Shown here: positions 17,043 to 24,671 of the stretch, piece after piece
How the letters are laid out: every line of letters starts with the position of its first letter
How positions within the stretch are numbered: the stretch's first letter is position 1
Assembly (NCBI GenBank): GCA_023228995.1
Contig: JALOAD010000005.1
Span: 62,001 to 126,000, forward strand
Length of the DNA stretch: 64,000 nucleotides
Direction: 5' to 3'
From: Candidatus Muiribacterium halophilum
Lineage (GTDB): Bacteria; Muiribacteriota; Muiribacteriia; Muiribacteriales; Muiribacteriaceae
Notes under the pieces: generated by a model
Seen by the model: only the letters and a program-made list of their open reading frames with translations
Databases searched by the model: none
Told to the model about the DNA's origin: nothing
Made by a program: the position numbers and the translations under genes

Positions 17043-17672
17043 TTAATGTTTGTTTTTTATATGATAGCTTAATACTAATAAATTTTTGGACAAATGTTCA
17101 TTAATTACATGAGTGTTTTTAGCAGATTTAATATCAATTGGTGCAAAATTCCATACTGCTGGAACTTCATTTTGCACTAAAATATGGAATAATCCTTTAA
17201 CTGCCTGCATTGGAGTTGTTAGTATTGCAATGTCAACTGAGTATTCTTTTAAATAATTTGATAAATCATCACATGATTTTACATTTAATTTACCTATTTT
17301 TTCACTAATTTTTTTTGAATCACAATCAAATATTGCTTTTAACATAAAATTTAACTTTTCAAAATATATATAATTTGCAAGCGCTTTTCCAATATTTCCT
17401 GCTCCTATTATTATAAAGTTTTTAGGATTATCTGTATTTAATATTTTTTCAATGCTTTTTTTTAAATGAACTATGTCATAACCATAACCTGATTTTCCAA
17501 ATCCACCAAAATGGCTTAAATCTTTTCTAAGAAGAGCTGGTGATACTAATGCAAGTTCAGCTAATTCTTTAGAATCAACTCTTTCAACTCCGTCAAGCTC
17601 AAGATAAGTCAAATATCTTAAATATCTTGAAAGTCTTTCTATGGTTTTATTTGATATATGGATTTTATCCAT
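17043..17672 (-). CDS. rex: Redox-sensing transcriptional repressor Rex
   Basis: NADH/NAD+-sensing repressor, 209 residues. The N-terminal winged helix (residues about 1-80) includes the family signature SPALLRKDLSHFGGFGKSGYGY; the Rossmann domain has IIGAGNIGKAL as its nucleotide loop; the C-terminal swapped helix is present. When NADH is high, Rex leaves DNA and fermentative or anaerobic genes are expressed. Its ATG follows directly after the stop of the GH57-type gene, and its AAGGAG ribosome site lies in that gene's last codons, so the two are coupled. Confidence 0.95.
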   Translation of the reverse strand: MDKIHISNKTIERLSRYLRYLTYLELDGVERVDSKELAELALVSPALLRKDLSHFGGFGKSGYGYDIVHLKKSIEKILNTDNPKNFIIIGAGNIGKALANYIYFEKLNFMLKAIFDCDSKKISEKIGKLNVKSCDDLSNYLKEYSVDIAILTTPMQAVKGLFHILVQNEVPAVWNFAPIDIKSAKNTHVINEHLSKNLLVLSYHIKNKH

Positions 17673-20087
17673 TTAAACTCCTTGTTTTCCAAATGGATTT
17701 AATTTTTCTCTGAATCTATCAATATTTATGTTTAATAATTCAGCAAGATTTAATGTTAAAAATACAATGTCAAAATCAAATTCTTCAAAATCATTTATTG
17801 CTCTTCTTTTTTCAATTTCAATACAGTATTTTTTTAATATATCAAAAACAATATTTTTATCATGATCAACATTTACATATATATTTACTGCATTATTCAT
17901 CTTAATTATATTTATTAATTTTTCAAGCGATTTTCTATTAACTGTATTTTCTAGATTATTAACTTCTAATAATATGTTATCTGATATTGTTTTAAAAATT
18001 TCTTCTTTATATATTTTTAATCCAATTGCTTTTATCTTTGCAGATATATTTAATATTTTTTTATATATATCATTATTTTGCAAAATCATATACTCTTTTA
18101 TTTTTATTAATAATTCATTCTGTAAATATACTGATGCTGGTATTTTTAAAAAATCTGGAATTTCCATTCCTGATTGACATAGATAATGTATTATATCTTC
18201 GTTTTCTATATATATATTATTGTATACTTCAAGTAATTCATTATATTTACCTAATAATAATCTGTTTTTTATATCTTCTTTTTCATCATTAAATAGAGAA
18301 TTAATATTAAGTGGTTTTAGACCAAAATTTATAAGTTCATCTTCTGTAGAACAATTTTGTTTTATTTTATTAAAATCTAATTTTTCAACAGAATAATATA
18401 TCTTTAATTTAGAATTTTCATAATTACAAAATACTTTGAATTCTTTTTTTACATTTTCAAAATCAACCAATAAATCAAAAATACTGCAATTTTCATTAAT
18501 TTCTTCAAAACTTCCTTTTGTTATATTTATATTTGCTTTATAAAGCACAAAATCTTTTTCTTGAGAAAGTATAAAAAGACTTGCTGCATATAAAACAAAA
18601 TACTCATGGCTTATCATAGAGGTTTTTGCATAATTATCCCATATCCATCTTCCGTCTGAAATATTTTGTATATTAGATTTACCTTGTGATAATATTATTT
18701 TTACACTTTTCTCAATTTCTTCGCCTTTTGTTGAATCTAGTTTTTTAATTAACTCAATTGTTTTTAAAGCATATTTCATGTTTTGCACAGGTTCAAGTCT
18801 TGATATATCTGCAAAAAACCATGCACATGATGTGAATATATATTGTGAATATTTTTGTATTTCCATTATTATTTCAAGAATATCTTTGTTTATTTCAATT
18901 GAATTTTCTTTTTTGAAATCTTCAATACTTAATTTATTGTTAATTACTTTTATATAATTATTTCTAAGATTTAAAAGTTCTTTATTTGATATTTTAATAA
19001 AATCTTCACAAAACTCATTAATTTCTGTACTAAGATAATTAAAAGCATCTCTTAATGGTGTTCTCCATTTTTGATTCCAACCATCCATTCCATCTGTTGA
19101 ACAACCACAATCTCTATACCATCTACCAACTCCATGCGAACAGCTCCATGCTGTTCCATAATCGCCTTTTTTGAGTTTAACTTCATATTCAGGAGTGTTT
19201 TTTGCAACATAATATGCATAATTAACAAATTCTATATTACTTTCATGAGCTTTTTTTATCAATGCTGTCATTGCCATATTTCCAAATGGTTCATGATGTC
19301 CAAAAGTTTCTCCATCTGTTGCTACATTGACAAGATTGCTCCCTGGAGCATAACATTGTAAAATTCTTTCTCTAAAATAATCTGCATTTGTTAATAAATG
19401 TTCAAATGATATTGCTTTTGATAAATTTTTGTCAAAGAAATATATATCAAGATATTTATCTTCTATATAAACTCTATATGGTTTTCCTGTAGGAATACTT
19501 CCATCTCCTACATCTTTCCATTCTTCTTTACCTTTTTTTATGCTTTCTGCCTGAAATGGTGAACATATTGTAAACTTAATTCCTTCGTCTATTAAAAAAC
19601 TAACAGTTTCCATATTTATTGCAGTTTCACCTAACCACATTCCTTCGGGAGCTCTTTTAAAATGATATTTGAAATCTTCAATTCCCCACTTTATTTGTGT
19701 GATTTTATCTTCTGTTGATGCAAGTGGCATAATTACATGATTAAAAACTTGTGCTATTGCATTTCCATGTCCTTCAAATTTTTCACATGATTTTTTATCT
19801 GCTTGTATTATTTTTTTATATGTAAATGGTAATTTTTTTTCTATCCATTTTAATAGTGTTGGTCCAAAATTAAAACTCATATATTCGTAATTATTAACTA
19901 TATCTAGTATTCTCCCGAAACCATCAAGATATTTTGAAAATGCATTTGATGTATAACATTCTGCTGCGATTTTTTCATTAAAATCATGATATGGTTCTGC
20001 TCCATTTTGTCTTTCTATTTCACCTGTCCATGGGTTTTCTCTAGGTGGTTGATAAAAATGTCCATGTATAATTAGTTTTTTATTCAT
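17673..20087 (-). CDS. GH57-family glycoside hydrolase with DUF3536 region
   Basis: An 804-residue cytoplasmic protein beginning IIHGHFYQPPRENPW, the hallmark of the DUF3536 branch of GH57 (alpha-amylase/4-alpha-glucanotransferase-like). The catalytic seven-stranded barrel covers about residues 1-300 (APEGMWLGETA, DGETFGHHEPFG with likely nucleophile and acid), followed by GTAWSCSHGVGRWYRDCGCS. The C-terminal 450 residues are helical and less conserved. The substrate is probably an alpha-glucan, but for this subgroup that is inference. It forms an operon with rex, suggesting that storage-glucan use is tied to redox state. Confidence 0.88.
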   Translation of the reverse strand: MNKKLIIHGHFYQPPRENPWTGEIERQNGAEPYHDFNEKIAAECYTSNAFSKYLDGFGRILDIVNNYEYMSFNFGPTLLKWIEKKLPFTYKKIIQADKKSCEKFEGHGNAIAQVFNHVIMPLASTEDKITQIKWGIEDFKYHFKRAPEGMWLGETAINMETVSFLIDEGIKFTICSPFQAESIKKGKEEWKDVGDGSIPTGKPYRVYIEDKYLDIYFFDKNLSKAISFEHLLTNADYFRERILQCYAPGSNLVNVATDGETFGHHEPFGNMAMTALIKKAHESNIEFVNYAYYVAKNTPEYEVKLKKGDYGTAWSCSHGVGRWYRDCGCSTDGMDGWNQKWRTPLRDAFNYLSTEINEFCEDFIKISNKELLNLRNNYIKVINNKLSIEDFKKENSIEINKDILEIIMEIQKYSQYIFTSCAWFFADISRLEPVQNMKYALKTIELIKKLDSTKGEEIEKSVKIILSQGKSNIQNISDGRWIWDNYAKTSMISHEYFVLYAASLFILSQEKDFVLYKANINITKGSFEEINENCSIFDLLVDFENVKKEFKVFCNYENSKLKIYYSVEKLDFNKIKQNCSTEDELINFGLKPLNINSLFNDEKEDIKNRLLLGKYNELLEVYNNIYIENEDIIHYLCQSGMEIPDFLKIPASVYLQNELLIKIKEYMILQNNDIYKKILNISAKIKAIGLKIYKEEIFKTISDNILLEVNNLENTVNRKSLEKLINIIKMNNAVNIYVNVDHDKNIVFDILKKYCIEIEKRRAINDFEEFDFDIVFLTLNLAELLNINIDRFREKLNPFGKQGV

Positions 20088-20156
20088 TCGAAACTCCTGC
20101 TATTTTATAGGGTTTGTAGCGTTAGTAACTCTTTAACCCATGCGAGATAGCGAATC

Positions 20157-20177
20157 AAAATGTTCAATGAACATTTT
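20157..20177. promoter_or_regulatory. Inverted repeat upstream of the GH57-rex operon
   Basis: AAAATGTTCA-A-TGAACATTTT, two perfect 10-base arms around one base, about 70 bases upstream of the GH57 start. The TGTTCA/TGAACA core could be a repressor site; because rex is in the operon, autoregulation by Rex is a candidate, though it does not match the usual TTGTGAA...TTCACAA form well. It lies in a gap with low-complexity sequence, so it may be just another palindromic repeat. Confidence 0.35.
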
Positions 20178-20256
20178 TTGGCGAATTAGCGAAGTGGATT
20201 TAGTGCTTTTCCTATTTCACCCTTTCACTATTTCACCCTATTAACTCTACTAACTC

Positions 20257-21096
20257 TTAACCCTTTAACCCTTTAACTGTTTTAACATAATAATCTTTTA
20301 AAATCTTTGCATCATTTTCTAATGATGGTGATTCACAAATCACTGTACCATTTACTTTGTATTTTACCATTAAATCTATTATTTTTTTATAATCAATTAC
20401 ACTTTCAAGTAAATTCAAGTGTTTTATTTCACCTTTTTCACCAAAATCTATTCCTGATAAATGACAATGCGCATCTTTAAAAAAATCAGGTAAATTTTTA
20501 TTTAAAAAAATAAAAAGTTCTTCAAAATCTTTTTTTGAGTTATATCTTGCTAAATAATGAGAAAAATCAATACATGGAAGAGTTCTTTCTATTTTTAAAC
20601 ACATAAATAATAAATCTTCTTCTGATCCTATTTGGCTAGATTTTCCAGTTAACTCAGGTCTTAATATTATATGTTCCATATTATTGGAATCTAATTCTTC
20701 TCTAATTATTTTTAAATTTTTAACAGTTTTTAATAAACTTTCTTCAACTGTATTGTCTAAATAAAAACCTGCATGAAATACAACATTTTTCCCTCCAGCT
20801 ATGTTTAAAACATTTGCTGAATCTATTATTCTCTTTCTGCTTGAAATTATTTTTTCTTCTTCTTTTGAATTAAGATTTATATAATATGGACAATGACAGC
20901 TTAATAATATTTTGTTTTCTTGAGATTTTTCATTAAGTATTACAGCTTTTTTATGGCTTGTTCTAACTCCGCGTACAAATTCAAGTTCCATTGCATCAAG
21001 ATTGTTTTCTCTTACTGCTTCAATTCCGCATTCACTTGATTTTTTTTTTGAATTATTAGGTATGCCAGCTGTACCAAAATAAATATTATTTTGCAT
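20257..21096 (-). CDS. Endonuclease IV-like TIM-barrel metalloprotein
   Basis: A 279-residue member of the AP endonuclease 2 / xylose isomerase-like superfamily. The zinc ligands of endonuclease IV can be traced in order: His68 (SCHCPYYINL), His108 (FHAGFY), Glu148 (RPELTGK), Asp177 and His180 (DFSHYLAR), His210/His212 (DAHCHLSGI), an Asp/His pair around 217-226 and Glu255 (CESPS). This complete set supports base-excision repair of abasic sites, as in the archaeal/Thermotoga-type enzymes, but sugar isomerases share the fold. It overlaps the upstream exported-protein gene by 11 bases. Confidence 0.8.
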   Translation of the reverse strand: MQNNIYFGTAGIPNNSKKKSSECGIEAVRENNLDAMELEFVRGVRTSHKKAVILNEKSQENKILLSCHCPYYINLNSKEEEKIISSRKRIIDSANVLNIAGGKNVVFHAGFYLDNTVEESLLKTVKNLKIIREELDSNNMEHIILRPELTGKSSQIGSEEDLLFMCLKIERTLPCIDFSHYLARYNSKKDFEELFIFLNKNLPDFFKDAHCHLSGIDFGEKGEIKHLNLLESVIDYKKIIDLMVKYKVNGTVICESPSLENDAKILKDYYVKTVKGLKG

Positions 21097-21742
21097 AATA
21101 ATTTTTTACATAAGAGATTATTCCAAGGCAATATGCGTAAGATTTTATAAAATCATCTAATTTATCATTATGTTCTCCAAATTCTGCCATGTTTTCAAAA
21201 TATGGATCAAAATAATTTTTTCCTGCAAGTTCACCTTTTTTGTATGAAGAATCTTCTGGAGAACCTGGAATAGTAAATGGTTGTGAATAGATTTTTTGAA
21301 CAGTTTCTTTAGGATTTTTAAATTTATTAAAATAGTCTCTGGAATTTAAATATCCTTTTTTGAAATTTTTTACATATTCTTCAATATTATTTAATTTTGC
21401 TTTATTAATAATATCAGCCTTAAATCCTGACCTTGCATAATCTTCAAGAATTCTAAAATTATCAAGAGATACTTTTGAAAAAGCAGATATAAATAACTCA
21501 ATATAGTATTTTGAACCTTGAAAGTTAATTATCTTTCTTTCAAATTTACCGTTAATTCGTATGTTTTCATATAATTTTTCATCATTTACAATAGTAATAT
21601 CATTTTCACTTAATGTAAAAACATAAGGATAAAAATAAGTTATAAACTTTATATCTTCTTTGTCTTCAATAAATAATGGCAACGAATAAGAATTTATTGA
21701 TAATATAAATATTGAGAATAATAAAAATATATTTTTTGTCAT
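21086..21742 (-). CDS. Hypothetical exported protein
   Basis: I do not recognise this protein. The ATG at 21742 (rather than an earlier ATG at 21790) is preferred because it places a clean signal peptide first: MTKNIFLLFSIFILSINSYS. The mature part of about 200 residues is mixed, rich in Tyr, Phe and Lys, with a C-terminal helical hairpin (KLDDFIKSYAYCLGIISYVK). It is the middle gene between a STAND regulator and an endonuclease IV-like protein and overlaps the latter, so it is probably co-expressed with both. No lipobox is visible. Confidence 0.7.
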   Translation of the reverse strand: MTKNIFLLFSIFILSINSYSLPLFIEDKEDIKFITYFYPYVFTLSENDITIVNDEKLYENIRINGKFERKIINFQGSKYYIELFISAFSKVSLDNFRILEDYARSGFKADIINKAKLNNIEEYVKNFKKGYLNSRDYFNKFKNPKETVQKIYSQPFTIPGSPEDSSYKKGELAGKNYFDPYFENMAEFGEHNDKLDDFIKSYAYCLGIISYVKNYYAK

Positions 21743-21786
21743 ATTACTATGATATTGTTTATTAGTAAAAATTTCAAGAAAAACTA

Positions 21787-24501
21787 TCAAATTCTTTTAA
21801 ATACTGCGTAATTATTTTTTGGATTAAAAAGATAAAATCCACTTTCTTTAGCATTTATAATGTATTTCGGGTTTTTTGGATCAGGTTCTACAACTCCCCT
21901 TAATCTTGATATATTTACTCTAACCGTTATTGCATCAGTTTCTGCATCGTATTCTCTTTTCCAAATTGTTTCAAAAATATTTTTAAATGATAATTCCTTA
22001 CCTGGATTGTTTATAAAATATATAAAGAGATTTGCAACTGTCCTTTTTTTTAGTACATTCAACTCTCCTTTATGTTTTTCTATAATAATGTTTTTAATAA
22101 GATCTACAAAAAGATCAAATTGCTTTAAGTTTAATACATGTTTATTGTAATCTTCTAATGTTATATTGCTATTTTGTCCATTGATAAATGCAATAAAAGG
22201 TTTTTCATCTTTTTTTTGTTCACCAAACCATTTAATAAAAAACTCTTTTTCAGTTTTATTGATTTTTTCAAGCGAGTTTTCAAAAAGCTCTTTATATTCA
22301 AAATCCTTTTTTTCTAATTTATTTTTATTTTTTAATAAAAACAAACCTTGAACTGCCCAATGATATTCCTGTATATTAATTAATGCTTCTATATGTTCTG
22401 ATAATTTTATTGTATCAAAATCATTACCTTTGAAATAATCAACAACACATCTTGTAATTCCAATCATTCTTTCAAGATTTTCAACACCTTCAATATTTAA
22501 TGTTAAATTATTAGCATCTAAAAGTATTTTCTCAGCAAGTGTATATTCTTTTTTTATTATATATAATCTTACAAGATTTATATATAAATCTATAAGTCCT
22601 CTTTTTTCCTGATTATTTACTGCATATTTTAATGCTGCATTAAGATATTCTTCTGCTTTATTAGTATCCCATTTTAAAAGGTATATTTCTCCAATAAAGG
22701 AATAATTATAAACTAAACCGACTGTATCATTGATTTTTTTTCTGTATTCAACTAGCTCAATTAAAAGATTTAATGCTTTTTGAGTTTCACCTGTTTCAAA
22801 CAAAAGAAATGCTTGATTATGTCTAATCTTTCCTACATAAAAATTTTCATTAATCTTTTTGAAAAGCTCTATTGCTTTTTCGTAATATGAAAAAGCTCTA
22901 TTAAAAAATCTATCTGCAAAATCTATATCTCCTAAACCTTTGTAAATCCTAGCTTCCATCTCAGTATCAATGTTTTCAATGTTTTCTTTTGCTTTTTCAA
23001 AATACTCAAGTGCTTTTTTGAAATCACCTGAAAACCTATAAGAATCAGCTTTTCCTATAAAACAACTTACAACTCCATTTATGTCATCTATATTTTTAAA
23101 TATTTCTATACTTTTATCAAAATATTCCAGTGCTAAAGTATTTTCTGATAATAATGAATAAGCTTCTCCAAATGTCTTATATATAAGAGCTTTTAACTTT
23201 TTATCTGTAGTTATTTCAATTAATTCATCTAATGCTTCTATACATTCATCAAGTTTTCCCCATCTTAAATAAATATTAGCTTTAAAAAATCTTAATACAG
23301 GAAATGAATCACCAAATTTATCAAATACTGAATGAATTATACTGAGTAATTCAAAATTCTTACCTTGACTAAACATATTTTGTATAAATGTTTTTAAAAA
23401 TTCTACTACTTTATTGTTATCAGATATTTCAAACCAATAATAAAATGCTTGCAGTTTCATATCAATATCTTCAAATTCAGCAAAATAATCTGCGAATTTA
23501 TTATATAAATCTTTTTTTTCTTTATTTGAAAGTTTATTTCTTAAATATTCTCGTAATATAGAATGTAAACTATATTTTTTTTCAGAATCTATATCGATTA
23601 TGTAAAGATCTACTAATTTTGTTTTAATTTCATGAAAATCATATTTATCTATAAGTTTTTCTATTGTTGTCTGAGAAACTGATATATTAAATACGCAGAA
23701 TTCTTTTAAGAAACTCTTTTCTTTATTTGAAAGACTTCTAAAAAGACTATCTAAAATATATTTCTCAATTTCATCTCCAAATTCTCTACATTCATATAAC
23801 ATATTTTCAAAAACTAACTCTCCACTTATATAAAGACTTGAAAGCAGTTTAAGTGTAAATGGATGTCCTTGAACTGTTTTGTGAATTTTTTCTATAACTG
23901 TTTTTTTTGGAAGAGTTTTACCATGGCTTTCTAGTAATTTACTCATAAATTCAATTGTATCATCAATACTTAATCCATCTAACCTTCTTTCAAATACATC
24001 TACTCTATGTATTGGTGATAAACATACTCGTTTTCTTGTTGATATTATGAGTTTTGAATTATTAAAAAAATCTATTGCGTTTTCTATTAAATACTTGGTA
24101 TTTTCATCTTCTATTATATTGAAATTATCAATACACAAAACAATATTACTGTTTTCTAAAAGACTAATTAGATTCCTTATAACTGTTTTGTTATCAGCTG
24201 ATTTATCTCTTAATATTTCTTCAAACGAGCTAATTTTTCTATCTTTGAACCATTTATTGACTTCTTCTAAAAAGTTATCAAAATTCCATTCTTCTTTGCA
24301 ACTTATCCAAAAAAAATCTTTATCAACAAAGTTTTCTGCTAATTTAGATATTAGTTTTAATACAAGTGAAGTTTTACCAATTCCTGTAATTCCAGCAATT
24401 ACTATTATTCTTTGATTATGAAAGCATTCTTGAAGCTTTATTATTTCTCTTTCTCTTCCTGCAAAATTATTTGGATAATTCGGAATTGTAAATTTCAACA
24501 T
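21787..24501 (-). CDS. STAND-type regulator: NB-ARC-like ATPase, TPR repeats, OmpR-type winged helix
   Basis: A 904-residue signal-transduction ATPase. The N-terminal domain has Walker A GITGIGKTS (37-45), Walker B IVLCIDNF (about 118-125), a sensor Arg in IISTRKR and the STAND-specific GHPF motif (about 218). A helical winged region follows, then TPR repeats over about 390-720 (e.g. YFDKSIEIFKNI, YFEKAKENIENI, YYEKAIELFKKI). The C-terminal about 95 residues are a winged helix of the OmpR/PhoB type (VRVNISRLRG..EPDPKNPKYI). STAND proteins switch on ATP-driven oligomerisation after ligand binding; here the output should be DNA binding. It is divergent from the HEAT-repeat gene and heads a three-gene operon. 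The ligand is unknown. Confidence 0.9.
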   Translation of the reverse strand: MLKFTIPNYPNNFAGREREIIKLQECFHNQRIIVIAGITGIGKTSLVLKLISKLAENFVDKDFFWISCKEEWNFDNFLEEVNKWFKDRKISSFEEILRDKSADNKTVIRNLISLLENSNIVLCIDNFNIIEDENTKYLIENAIDFFNNSKLIISTRKRVCLSPIHRVDVFERRLDGLSIDDTIEFMSKLLESHGKTLPKKTVIEKIHKTVQGHPFTLKLLSSLYISGELVFENMLYECREFGDEIEKYILDSLFRSLSNKEKSFLKEFCVFNISVSQTTIEKLIDKYDFHEIKTKLVDLYIIDIDSEKKYSLHSILREYLRNKLSNKEKKDLYNKFADYFAEFEDIDMKLQAFYYWFEISDNNKVVEFLKTFIQNMFSQGKNFELLSIIHSVFDKFGDSFPVLRFFKANIYLRWGKLDECIEALDELIEITTDKKLKALIYKTFGEAYSLLSENTLALEYFDKSIEIFKNIDDINGVVSCFIGKADSYRFSGDFKKALEYFEKAKENIENIDTEMEARIYKGLGDIDFADRFFNRAFSYYEKAIELFKKINENFYVGKIRHNQAFLLFETGETQKALNLLIELVEYRKKINDTVGLVYNYSFIGEIYLLKWDTNKAEEYLNAALKYAVNNQEKRGLIDLYINLVRLYIIKKEYTLAEKILLDANNLTLNIEGVENLERMIGITRCVVDYFKGNDFDTIKLSEHIEALINIQEYHWAVQGLFLLKNKNKLEKKDFEYKELFENSLEKINKTEKEFFIKWFGEQKKDEKPFIAFINGQNSNITLEDYNKHVLNLKQFDLFVDLIKNIIIEKHKGELNVLKKRTVANLFIYFINNPGKELSFKNIFETIWKREYDAETDAITVRVNISRLRGVVEPDPKNPKYIINAKESGFYLFNPKNNYAVFKRI

Positions 24502-24537
24502 GTCTACTATTATACAAAAAAAATTAAATTTAATCTA

Positions 24538-24647
24538 TTTTAATTATTATTTATTAGAAACATATTTTAATTATTATGGTAATATTTTAAATAATGATTA
24601 AAAATTACCGATAATTACAGTAAATGTATTTTACAGGTATTTACCTG
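24538..24647. promoter_or_regulatory. Divergent control region with direct repeats and an inverted repeat
   Basis: The 170-base gap between the STAND regulator and the HEAT gene contains a 13-base direct repeat TTTTAATTATTAT (24538-24550 and 24565-24577, 27 bases apart) and an inverted repeat CAGGTA-TT-TACCTG at 24634-24647, 25 bases before the HEAT start. OmpR-type winged helices usually bind direct repeats, so the first pair is a possible target; the second may be an operator or leader hairpin. The direct repeat is AT-only, so chance is a serious alternative. Confidence 0.35.
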
Positions 24648-24671
24648 AATAATTTTCTCGAGGTACACTAA

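Noticed and set aside
21787-24501. The STAND protein as an antiphage (Avs-type) defence gene next to the restriction system
   Set aside because: It ends in a DNA-binding winged helix rather than an effector nuclease or toxin domain, and lies 17 kb from the restriction operon, so a regulator is the better reading.
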